DNA of 25,277 nucleotides from CAYMFD01 sp964389475 (GTDB taxonomy: Bacteria; Bacteroidota; Bacteroidia; Chitinophagales; Saprospiraceae). Below are positions 1-8,600 of the stretch, piece after piece (the first letter of the stretch is position 1; the number at the start of each line of letters is the position of its first letter). The stretch lies in NCBI GenBank assembly GCA_964389475.1, contig CAYMFD010000050.1, positions 1 through 25,277 on the forward strand. The letters are read 5' to 3'. The notes below the pieces were generated by a model. The model saw only the letters and a list, made by a program, of their open reading frames with translations. It was not told where the DNA came from and ran no database searches. The position numbers were made by a program, and so were the translations under genes.

Positions 1-1380
1 GATGTGTAGACAACTCAACGGTAACTATTGACGATAGCAGTGATGTTGTCGCTTCGACTAGTGGTACAGACACTACTTGTGGGGAAGACAATGGTACAGC
101 AACTGCATCAGCAGCTAACGGTACGGCTCCATACACCTACGCATGGAGCAACGGCGCTACAACTGCTAGCATCAGCAATCTCACAGCTGGCACTTACACA
201 GTGACGGTAACAGACGCTGCAGGATGTGTAGACAACTCAACGGTAACTATTGACGATAGCAGTGATGTTGTCGCTTCGACTAGTGGTACAGACACTACTT
301 GTGGGGAAGACAATGGTACAGCAACTGCATCAGCAGCTAACGGTACGGCTCCATACACCTACGCATGGAGCAACGGCGCTACTACAGCATCAATCAGTAA
401 TCTTGCAGCTGGCACTTACACAGTGACGGTAACGGATGCTGCCGGCTGTGTAGACATAGGATCGCCTGTGACTATAGATGATAGCAGTGATGTTGTCGCG
501 TCTACGAGCGGTACAGATACTACTTGTGGGGAAGACAATGGTACAGCAACTGCATCAGCAACGAGCGGTATAGCACCATATACCTACGTATGGAGTAATG
601 GCGCTACTACAGCATCAATCAGTAACCTTGCAGCTGGCACTTACACAGTGACGGTAACGGATGCAGCAGGATGTGTAGACAACTCAACGGTAACTATTGA
701 CGATAGCAGTGATGTTGTCGCGTCTACGAGCGGTACAGATACTACTTGTGGTGAAGACAATGGTACGGCAACTGCATCAGCAACGAGCGGTACGGCCCCA
801 TACACCTACGCATGGAGCAACGGCACAACAACTGCTAGCATCATGAATCTTGCAGCTGGCACTTACACAGTCACGGTAATAGACGCCGCAGGATGTGTAG
901 ACGTTGGACCTCCAGTCATAATAGAAGACAGTACCAATCCTACTGTCTCTACAACTGGCACAAATACAACCTGTGGAGAAGACAACGGCTCAGCGACTGC
1001 ATCAACAATTAGCGGTACAGCGCCTTACACCTATGTATGGAGTAACGGTGCTACTACTGCATCGATAAGCAACCTTGCAGCTGGCACTTATACAGTGACC
1101 GTAACAGATGCTGCTGGATGTGTAGATAATACGACAGTAACTATAGACGGTAGCAGTGATGTAGTCGCTTCTGCGAATGGTTCAGACACTATTTGTGGGG
1201 AAGACAACGGTACTGCAACTGCATCAGCAACTAGCGGTACAGCACCATACACCTATGCATGGAGCACCGGTGCTACTACTGCATCGATAAGCAACCTTGC
1301 CGCTGGCACTTATACAGTGACCGTAACAGATGCTGCAGGATGTACAGACGATGATTCAGTAGTCATTGATGACTCCACAG
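1..1380 (+). repeat. Tandem SprB repeats, 222/225-bp units
   Basis: In-frame tandem repeats inside the adhesin gene. Using the conserved TGTGTAGAC anchor, units begin near 1, 223, 445, 670, 892 and 1117, giving periods of 222, 222, 225, 222, 225 and 222 bp; the 225-bp units carry one extra codon in the D(I/V)G.PV segment. Bases 1-160 and 223-382 appear identical by eye, so the first two units are a recent duplication or have been homogenised. The array continues upstream of the window. Confidence 0.9.
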
Positions 1381-2918
1381 CACCACAATCAGGTGTATTG
1401 ATAGGAGGCTCTTATAACTTCTGCCTTGACGGTAGTAGCGACTTTGTTACAGATCTAGACCTCACAGGTACGGTTGCAGGTACTACACAATGGATTGTCA
1501 CTGACAATGGTATTGTTACAGCGGTATTCGCAACGTTGGCTGGTCTAGAAGCATATGACTTTAACCAGGCCACTGCAGGTACTTGTATGATCTATCATGT
1601 GGCATACAGTGGCTTATTTACTGGTGTTGAAGTTGGTGATGTATTCGATGATATAGACGGTTGTGTAGAGATATCCAATGGTATACCCGTTGAGAAATCG
1701 ATGATCATGGCAACGATCGATACTAGCACCGTACTATTCTCGATGGATAATTGCTATTCTGTTTCGACGGACGGTAGCGGATCTGACTACTCAGAACTGA
1801 CCGGCGAGGTTAACAATACAGCAGGTTGCACCGAGATAGAGGTCGTAGGCGGTAATCTATACAGAGATAATCCAAGTATCAACGGACACTCTTGTACGCC
1901 GGGTGCTGTAGGAATAGGTATGTGTGTGTCTTCAGACAATAGCTGTACTTATGATGCAGGCTCTGACAAGGCCATCATAATAGACTTGATCGTTGATCCA
2001 GCAAGTAATGGTACTGGTCGCCTAGAGCGATTATCCTTCTTCGAGCAAGCACCAGAGAACTTCGACTGGGTAGATGGACCTGATGGGCCCAATAATTATC
2101 CTACTCTGTTTGCTGTGAGTGTAGAGAAAAACGGTGTTGTCATCTTTGACTCAATCGGTATTGCTACAGAAAGAGCTTGGAATCAGCGTGTCTTTGAATT
2201 TACAGGCCCTGACTTCAATGTGACGTCGACTACAGACTTTACGATTAGATTGACGGCTTACTGTACTATCGGCTTGCCAGAACCTGTTAACGCATGGGAT
2301 ATTGACGAACTAGAGATAGCAACAACTTGTAGCTCGGCACTTGATCCAGGCGTACTTACTGGAGGACCGATAGACGTTTGTCTAGACGGTTTACCTGATT
2401 TCTTGACGGATATTACACTGGTAGGAGCAACAGGAACTGACGGGACATTTGTATTGGTCGACCCTAGTGGTCAGATCATGGATCTATTCGATACATATGC
2501 TGACTTTATTGCGCAGGACTTTGAGGCATATAGCCCTGGCGTATGTACGTTGTACCATGTAGCGCATGATTTTGCCTTTGCTGGAGCAGTCGTTGGTGCC
2601 AACTTCCCAGATGACCTGAGCGGATGTCTTGAAATATCAAACCCAGTACTGATCACAAAGGTCAATTGTGGAACACGCCTTGTGATTTCGCCAAACCCAA
2701 GTGATGGACTATTTACGATGAGTGGCAGACTTGATACGGAGCAAGGCTTAGTGACAATATTTGATAGTCGTGGCCAGGTTGTCAAGACGATGACCGTAGA
2801 GTCTACAGATATGCGTGAGGTTAATATTGATCTCTCTGAATACAATGGAGGTATGTATCACATACAGCTTGTAGACGGTAGAAAGGTATTTACGGAACGG
2901 GTTCTAGTTATACGTTAA
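1..2918 (+). CDS. SprB-repeat cell-surface protein with type A T9SS sorting domain (5' partial)
   Basis: Large secreted adhesin-like protein whose N-terminus lies before the window; the frame is open from base 3. Three parts are visible. About six SprB-type repeats (to ~1380) of 74-75 residues each carry two Cys, in CGEDNG and AGCVD contexts, plus APYTY.WSNG and AGTYTVTV motifs. Next comes a 430-residue region in which two similar ~100-aa modules (~1392-1691 and ~2349-2653) flank a Cys-containing beta-rich segment. Last is a tail (~2664-2915) with the ISPNPSDG motif, a GQVVK-type strand and GGMYHIQLVDG, typical of the type A sorting domain that is recognised by T9SS and cleaved on export. SprB repeats occur in the mobile gliding adhesin SprB of Flavobacterium, so a surface adhesion or motility role is inferred. 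No catalytic domain is recognisable. A terminator follows directly. Confidence 0.9.
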   Translation, partial: CVDNSTVTIDDSSDVVASTSGTDTTCGEDNGTATASAANGTAPYTYAWSNGATTASISNLTAGTYTVTVTDAAGCVDNSTVTIDDSSDVVASTSGTDTTCGEDNGTATASAANGTAPYTYAWSNGATTASISNLAAGTYTVTVTDAAGCVDIGSPVTIDDSSDVVASTSGTDTTCGEDNGTATASATSGIAPYTYVWSNGATTASISNLAAGTYTVTVTDAAGCVDNSTVTIDDSSDVVASTSGTDTTCGEDNGTATASATSGTAPYTYAWSNGTTTASIMNLAAGTYTVTVIDAAGCVDVGPPVIIEDSTNPTVSTTGTNTTCGEDNGSATASTISGTAPYTYVWSNGATTASISNLAAGTYTVTVTDAAGCVDNTTVTIDGSSDVVASANGSDTICGEDNGTATASATSGTAPYTYAWSTGATTASISNLAAGTYTVTVTDAAGCTDDDSVVIDDSTAPQSGVLIGGSYNFCLDGSSDFVTDLDLTGTVAGTTQWIVTDNGIVTAVFATLAGLEAYDFNQATAGTCMIYHVAYSGLFTGVEVGDVFDDIDGCVEISNGIPVEKSMIMATIDTSTVLFSMDNCYSVSTDGSGSDYSELTGEVNNTAGCTEIEVVGGNLYRDNPSINGHSCTPGAVGIGMCVSSDNSCTYDAGSDKAIIIDLIVDPASNGTGRLERLSFFEQAPENFDWVDGPDGPNNYPTLFAVSVEKNGVVIFDSIGIATERAWNQRVFEFTGPDFNVTSTTDFTIRLTAYCTIGLPEPVNAWDIDELEIATTCSSALDPGVLTGGPIDVCLDGLPDFLTDITLVGATGTDGTFVLVDPSGQIMDLFDTYADFIAQDFEAYSPGVCTLYHVAHDFAFAGAVVGANFPDDLSGCLEISNPVLITKVNCGTRLVISPNPSDGLFTMSGRLDTEQGLVTIFDSRGQVVKTMTVESTDMREVNIDLSEYNGGMYHIQLVDGRKVFTERVLVIR

Positions 2919-2939
2919 ACTGTAAACCCCAGAAATAGA

Positions 2940-2975
2940 AGCGGTGTACTCTTAGTTGGGTGCACCGCTTTTTTA
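2940..2975 (+). terminator. Rho-independent terminator of the SprB-repeat gene
   Basis: A 10-bp stem (2940-2949 with 2960-2969, one G-T pair) closes a 10-base loop and is followed by a run of six T. It starts 21 bases after the stop codon. The flanking bases ATAGAAG and CTTCTAT could extend the pairing. Confidence 0.85.
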
Positions 2976-3321
2976 CTTCTATACTGACAATCATGACAGT
3001 TATTGGTACTCACTCACCAAATCCACTATTAGGCATCAAACGTCTTGTTTCTAATAAGTTATGATCTTTTGGCTTTATGCAAGTGTCGGTGCGGCCTGAC
3101 TGGACTCACCTTGAGAACCTCAGCACGGCGCATTTCGACCTCGTTCAATGCAGCGCCTTCTTATTACAAAGAGTAGGCAAGGTTAGCGCTGCCACGGTTC
3201 TACCCGCAGCGTATTATACCCAAATCACTCTCTAGGACGGTACCAAGTCAAGACCGACCAGAGTCCTGTCAAAATTGCTCTTATCCTACTATCAAAAAGA
3301 GTTGGTGTAGTTCACTATTTT
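2976..3321. other. Unexplained non-coding gap between convergent genes
   Basis: About 345 bases separate the terminator of the plus-strand adhesin from the stop of the minus-strand phosphoesterase. No gene or known RNA family could be recognised; RNase P, tmRNA, SRP and tRNA core motifs were looked for by eye and not found. The stretch can fold locally. GCAGCGC (3150-3156) pairs perfectly with GCGCTGC (3186-3192), with a further CTT/AAG inside, and AGGAC (3234-3238) pairs with GTCCT (3263-3267). No perfect TAnnTTTG promoter was seen on either strand. It may hold a small RNA or a decayed element. Confidence 0.4.
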
Positions 3322-3843
3322 CTAGATAAGAGGTTTAGTACTATGCTTGATACCACGTAGACCTAACTCTACCACACGTACGTCATGGACTCTACCTTCT
3401 CCCACTCTAAAACGTAGCATAGTCCTCATCTTGTGAAAACCATGGTGACCGTATGCACCGGGGTTCATATGCAGAAGGTTGAGATCTCGGTCGGGCATCA
3501 CTCTACAGATGTGAGAGTGTCCACAGATGTATAAGTGTGGCTTCTCCTTCTTTAAAATGTGCCTAATGCGCTTGTAGTATTTCGGTGGATAATTGCCTAT
3601 GTGGGTCATGACGACCTTCATTCCATTGACAGTCCAGATCTGATCAAGAGGGTAGACTGCTCGCACGTCTCGATCGTCGATATTGCCATATACACCTCTG
3701 ATGGGTGCAATAGCCTCAATTTTCTCTAGGCTGGCAAGGTTGCCGATATCTCCAGCATGCCATACTTCATCACAGCCCTCGATGTGGCTAAGTATATCAT
3801 GACCATCATAACCGTGATTATCCGAAATAAGCGCAATCTCCAT
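3322..3843 (-). CDS. YfcE/MJ0936-family metallophosphoesterase
   Basis: Small cytoplasmic calcineurin-like phosphodiesterase of 173 aa. All metal-binding blocks of the family are in order: D8-x-H10 in SDNHG, GD at 31-32, GN at 53-54 (GNID, where GNCD is the common form), H81 in THIG, and GHSH at 108-111, followed by NPG at 127-129. Length fits the YfcE/MJ0936 single-domain group, which hydrolyses phosphodiesters with Mn2+ or a similar metal in vitro; the natural substrate is usually unknown and cannot be deduced here. No signal peptide. It lies 72 bases downstream of the fatty acid hydroxylase gene in the same direction and may be co-transcribed with it. Confidence 0.88.
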   Translation of the reverse strand: MEIALISDNHGYDGHDILSHIEGCDEVWHAGDIGNLASLEKIEAIAPIRGVYGNIDDRDVRAVYPLDQIWTVNGMKVVMTHIGNYPPKYYKRIRHILKKEKPHLYICGHSHICRVMPDRDLNLLHMNPGAYGHHGFHKMRTMLRFRVGEGRVHDVRVVELGLRGIKHSTKPLI

Positions 3844-3915
3844 AGCGGCAAGATACTATGCTTAGGCTTATCATGCTGACTTCCTAGTAGGGATGATTGT
3901 ACTCATCTCGAATCA

Positions 3916-4932
3916 CTACTTCAGACCATAGATCGCCTGTCCCCCAAAATCACTGGGAAAGTGCTCAACGCCTTCGAAGCCGAGATCTATATCCCTACCG
4001 GAATGAGGCTGATAATCAGTGCCGAAGATGTAATCCCATATCGCCAGGGTGATTCCAAAATTAGCGCCAGTCCTATAACCTGCAGGCAGATCATGGGCAT
4101 GGTGCCATATATGCATGTCTGGGCTGTTAAAGAGCTTCTTCATAAATGGCCCTAACGCGAAATAGCCGACCAGGATATGCAAAACAACCATGGCTGCTAC
4201 TACAGGCATACTGAGACCATCCAAATACGTAATATCTGCTAGGCCTAGTGCTGCGACACTTCCTATCAATAAGCCAATGATACCACCAGTGACCTTGCTA
4301 GAGACTGAAATATTAGAATGATTGTAGTGGCCCCAAGCCAGCGTAAAGATGTGTATGACAAAGAAATCGTAGAGGCCAATACCTAGCATCGCCAAAGGCA
4401 AGTACTCTAAGGATCTATATACAATAGTCTCCATCCAGTGGTAGCGTAAGTGAGCGGCAAAACCCATCTCCTTGACACTGTGATGAACCTGATGAAATCG
4501 CCACAACCACTCCACAGCGTGTAATAATCGATGTACCCACCACTGTACAAAATCTCTAACGACGAACCCTACTAATAGGACAGACCACATAGGCCAGCTG
4601 TTGAGTGGATTCATGCCTTGGAGGTCATTGCCCGTAAGACCTATCCATACACCATTAAACAGATCGACGACTACATCACTAGCAGCATTATAGATGACTA
4701 GGCTAAATAGGAAGAAGTTAAAGAACATGTAGAAGGCATCCAGCCAGAAGTCTTTGCGAAGTATCTTTTGCCCCTTGCGCCAAGGCATGATTACCTCTAG
4801 CAAAAAAAAGAATAAACTCACGAGAATCAACCAATAGAAGTATGATTCCCAGGTAGGGTTGGTGATTTCTGACCACAGGTAGGATGCATAACCCTTGTAG
4901 CCATTGATAAAGACGTCGACGTAATGCTGCAT
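3916..4932 (-). CDS. Fatty acid hydroxylase / sterol desaturase family membrane protein
   Basis: Integral membrane di-iron oxygenase, 338 aa. Hydrophobic helices are seen at about 32-48, 64-82, 116-130 and 178-200, with two more between 215 and 262. The histidine clusters of the superfamily are complete: HxxxH at 134-138 (HRLLH), HxxHH at 147-151 (HQVHH), additional His at 161, 165, 202 and 205, and HxxHH at 274-278 (HIWHH) followed by H280. Such enzymes hydroxylate or desaturate lipids, sterols or carotenoids at the cytoplasmic face of the membrane; the substrate cannot be predicted here. A terminator candidate lies upstream (end of the wbqC unit), so this gene probably starts its own transcript. 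A 7/8 match to the -7 consensus (TATCTTTA, 4938-4945) sits too close to the ATG to be convincing. Confidence 0.88.
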   Translation of the reverse strand: MQHYVDVFINGYKGYASYLWSEITNPTWESYFYWLILVSLFFFLLEVIMPWRKGQKILRKDFWLDAFYMFFNFFLFSLVIYNAASDVVVDLFNGVWIGLTGNDLQGMNPLNSWPMWSVLLVGFVVRDFVQWWVHRLLHAVEWLWRFHQVHHSVKEMGFAAHLRYHWMETIVYRSLEYLPLAMLGIGLYDFFVIHIFTLAWGHYNHSNISVSSKVTGGIIGLLIGSVAALGLADITYLDGLSMPVVAAMVVLHILVGYFALGPFMKKLFNSPDMHIWHHAHDLPAGYRTGANFGITLAIWDYIFGTDYQPHSGRDIDLGFEGVEHFPSDFGGQAIYGLK

Positions 4933-4979
4933 GATTATAAAGATAGTCTTATCCCTAATACAGGAAGTCGTAGTATTAT

Positions 4980-5020
4980 CAAAAAACGGTAGTAAAGAAT
5001 AGTAAGCTATACGCTACTAC
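4980..5020 (-). terminator. Candidate terminator after the wbqC-like gene
   Basis: Reading the minus strand, GTAGTA (5020-5015) pairs with TACTAC (4994-4989). An inner ATAG/CTAT stem is separated from it by a small internal loop, and CG plus six T (4986-4981) follow. The stem is AT-rich and interrupted, so it would be weak, but the position 28 bases after the wbqC-like stop fits. Confidence 0.45.
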
Positions 5021-5040
5021 ATTGTCCAGGTGATCGCCCC

Positions 5041-5072
5041 GTCAGTACTAACTTGTTAAGTACAGTACTGAC
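5041..5072 (-). other. Perfect 9-bp inverted repeat spanning the wbqC-like stop codon
   Basis: GTCAGTACT (5041-5049) and AGTACTGAC (5064-5072) are exact reverse complements separated by 14 bases, and the TAG stop (5050-5048) lies at the edge of one arm. There is no T run directly after it on either strand, so it is not a classical terminator. A 3'-end stabilising hairpin is possible. Confidence 0.5.
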
Positions 5073-5650
5073 TCAGGACCCAAACAAAAGAGAAGATCTA
5101 CTACTGAGAGATTATCCCAATAGCCATGCCTATCAGACCATACCTGCTCATAACCTGCCGCATCACTAGGGGCTGGCTTGAGCTGATAGGATCTCAGATC
5201 GCTTTCTACCTCATATGACTTTTGGTAAGTAGTTGTCTCTCTGAGGTCTAGTGTCAATCCGATAGACTTTATGATAAACTGAGTGCATGCCTCGTTGAGC
5301 GACCATAGAGTCTCATGCCTACCACGTAGTATGTCGGCTAGATCATCGTAGTAGTAATCGTAGTACGCAGCAGATCCTAACGCTGACCTCAGTGTATGTA
5401 GCATAGGACCTACCCAGTCATGCTCATAGCTTATCAAGACGTCCTTTATGGACTGACCGCTATGCTTACCGCTCGCTAAGGGCACACTTAGTAGCTGTAC
5501 ACCATTAGGGCCCATGACATATGATCTGTGGCGGTAGCTTCTCTTCTGATAGTGCTCACAAGCCTCTATCAGTACATAGTCCGCCCTCGTCATAGCTCGC
5601 CATAAGCCTACTGGTCCTAAGAAGGTCGTAGTTACAACAACTCCAGCCAC
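5048..5650 (-). CDS. WbqC family protein, GTG start coupled to upstream gene
   Basis: About 200-aa soluble protein of the WbqC family. Diagnostic stretches are FLGPVGLWRAM..AD near the N-terminus, EHYQKRSYRHRSYV, LLSVPLASGKHSGQSIKDVLISYEHDW and the later WSLNEACTQFI. The family was named from O-antigen clusters and its biochemical role is poorly defined. A longer frame begins with ATG at 5707, but that would overlap the upstream gene by 58 bases and add residues that do not resemble the family. GTG at 5650-5648 shares one base with the TAG of the upstream gene and puts the family motif almost at the N-terminus, so I chose it. The junction implies translational coupling to the 1741-aa surface protein. 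Function in that operon is unknown; a link to polysaccharide or surface modification is only inference. Confidence 0.8.
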   Translation of the reverse strand: MAGVVVTTTFLGPVGLWRAMTRADYVLIEACEHYQKRSYRHRSYVMGPNGVQLLSVPLASGKHSGQSIKDVLISYEHDWVGPMLHTLRSALGSAAYYDYYYDDLADILRGRHETLWSLNEACTQFIIKSIGLTLDLRETTTYQKSYEVESDLRSYQLKPAPSDAAGYEQVWSDRHGYWDNLSVVDLLFCLGPESVLYLTS

Positions 5651-8600
5651 TACTTCAGTATAGACACATTGCCTTTGGTCTGATAGCTTCCAGTACCATC
5701 TATACATATGACAGATAGCGCAAACGCATAGGCATCCGGCGGTAAGGTTTCCCCACCAAAGGTGCCGTCCCAGCCTACTGCTTGATCGTTGCTAAAGAAG
5801 ACTTCCTCACCCCACCTATTGTAGATGAGTAACTCCATCTCAGCGATGAAATTACTCCTCACGAATAAGACGTCATTAACGTTATCCCCATTGGGAGAAA
5901 ATGCAGTCGGCAGAAAGATGTCGTCCTCATCACAATTAGGTTGTCGGACTGTGATCGTGATACTGTCTATCGCGACACAGCCGTCCTCGTTAGTCACAGT
6001 GACGATATAAGTCGTCGTACTATCAGGCATGACTACTTGACTACCATCGGTGCTACCATTAGACCACGTGTAGATCCATGTCTCCACGCCATTAACAACT
6101 TGTATGGTAAGCTCTTCTCCACGGTTGATGATCGTATCTGGTTCGGCCTCTACATCTATCTCGAACTCTGTCACCGTAATAGGGTAGGAGAAGCTGTCGA
6201 TACATCCTGTCACATTGTCAGTAATTGTTACCGAAAGGTCTTTGGCTAAGGCAACATTGATACGTGGTTTGTCCGTATCTGCACCTGATATGATACAAGC
6301 GTCGGGACCCCACTGGTAGGAGTAGTCGTTACCGCTAGCACTCATAATCATGATCGACGTATCCTGCGCCACGCAGACGAATTGCGGTATATCCACCACA
6401 GCGTCAAACTCATACAGTAGTAGGCGGGCAATCGCAGTATCAGTGCAGCCATCTGGAGCGACAGCCTTGACGATTATACTGGTGTCTCTGAGTACCTGTA
6501 TGTCTACACTAGCACCCACACCTATTGTGTCACCCTCGATCGTACAGTATAGGTACTCTGTACCAGGGATATTACTAGTAGGCGTGACCGTACCTATCTC
6601 GGTAGCACAGACGATCTGATCATCTATAGGATCGATCACCACCTGTGGATAAACCGTGATATCTCTAAATACAGTATCACTCGAGCACGAGCCAGATACC
6701 GACCATACAGCGACATTATAAGTACCCGTATCAGGAAAAGTGAAGCAAGTACTATCGCCAAGCACATTCTGTGTAGGATCGTTGATATCACCAAAATTCC
6801 AAAGTAGTAGACCATTGTAATCTATAGAATCGAAAACCTCAAAGCATATAGTCGTACCACCACAAGAGTCGGTAAAGTGCTCGTAATCCAGCACAGGCCT
6901 TTCGGCAATAGTAAACGTTATTGTATCTGTCAACTCGCAGCCAAACTCGTTAACGACAGAGAAGAACAGATCAAAATCCTCAGTCTCATCAGGGCTTACA
7001 ACTATAGTCGGCATACCCGTATTACCGCCACGTACTATGTGTACGTCGTCTTGCCAAACGAACGTCAGCTGCTGACTGGGGTCGCTATTAAAGAACTGCC
7101 ACACCGTACTATCACCATTACAGATTGGGAAGGGTTCTATCCAGTCTAGCATGATATCCTTGTTCTCGAGGAGGATGCTATCTGTCGGGCTATTACACTC
7201 TGGCCCTACATATCTCACGTAGTAAGTGGTACTATTCGCAGGCAGGGTAGTCCTTAATGTATCTCCCGTGGTAAGGATGGGATCGAAGCTCTCGTTGAGA
7301 CTCCACTGATAGTCACCAGCACCGAGGGCTCCGCTTACAGTTAGCTCGACATCACTATCACATACGCCTACACTACCATCTATCACGAGATCGATCTGAT
7401 CGACAATCTCTACCGTAACGGTCGTATCTACCGTACATAGACCATCGGTAACAGTTACACCATACGTGGTGGTAGTATTACCGACGAATAGAGGATCACT
7501 CTGGTCTGGTAGATTATCAAATAGCAAACCTGTCGTAGGGTCCCAAGAATAAAGAAAGTCAGAGTTAGGATTATTGACAATACGTACGCTATCGCCTGTA
7601 CAGATCTGCAAGACGGGTAGGTCAAAGCCGATATTGGCAAAAGGCCCGGGTACAAGCGTATCGCTTATCTCGGAGGTACACCCGTTCTCATAGGTAACCA
7701 TGAGGTTGACAACTATGAGAGAGTCCTTGTCGATTGTAATCGTAACCTCCTGGGTGGTATATGACTGTGCATTGCCGACGGGCCCTATCATCCACTCCCA
7801 TGATATAGGAGTGAACCCCGGGCTTGTTGTAGCACTATTATCAGAGATTACGATTGTCGCCGTACTTTCTGTTGGGCAGTCTTGGGCGGTTATTGTAAAG
7901 TCAGCCATAGCCACCACATCACCTAGTCGGATACTATCGAGAGGTGATACACATTCTCCGTTATTATACCGCACATAGATCACTGCATCAGGATCATCAG
8001 CCACTACCTGCAGCGGACTACCGGTGAAGACGATAAGGTCAAACGTACTGGAGGTACTCCACTCGTACAGGTCAGGGTTGGCTCCACCCACACCCGCAAG
8101 TAAGAGGGTACCGTCGCAGTCTATCTGCGTACCTTCTATATCGATGTCCAGTGCATCTGCTAGTTCTATCCGTACACTATCCATCACCGTACATATACCA
8201 TCCGTCACAGTTACATAGTAGGTCGATGTCATCGTACCAGTCCACAGCGGGTCATGCATGCCATCGTCGAAGTTAAGATCAGCAGTAGGTGACCAAGTAT
8301 ACGTCCACGCAAGATTACCGTTACTTACTATCCTAGTGCTATCACCTGTACATATAGTGATTGCTGGCTCTTGTACGAATACAACATCGGCGTAAGGTCC
8401 AGGTGTGATGGTATCTATTGTCGTGCTCTGGCAACCGTTTTCGTAAACTACCTGCAGGATGACTTCTAGGGGTACATTCTTAGGTACTACGACCTCTATA
8501 CTATCCCCTGATCCCGTAAGTGGCACCTGTCCAGAGGCACTGATGGCCCATGACCAAGAGATAGGTACGAAGCCTGGACTACCATTATTGCTGTTATCTG

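Noticed and set aside
1..1380. Regular direct repeats suggestive of a CRISPR or satellite
   Set aside because: The 222/225-bp period is a multiple of three, stays in frame and encodes SprB repeats.
2471..2845. 124-codon minus-strand ORF inside the SprB-repeat gene
   Set aside because: Antisense shadow of a clear coding region with the type A sorting domain; no recognisable protein features.
2993..3064. 23-codon ORF in the convergent gap
   Set aside because: No family resemblance, no promoter, and such short ORFs occur by chance.
3210..3280. Sigma70-like TTGACA/TTGACT and TATAAT on the minus strand
   Set aside because: Spacings of 47 and 27 bases do not fit a promoter, and Bacteroidota use a different consensus.
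5651..5707. Upstream ATG giving WbqC 19 more residues
   Set aside because: Would overlap the CHU_C coding end by 58 bases and the added residues do not look like the family; GTG at 5650 is the better start.
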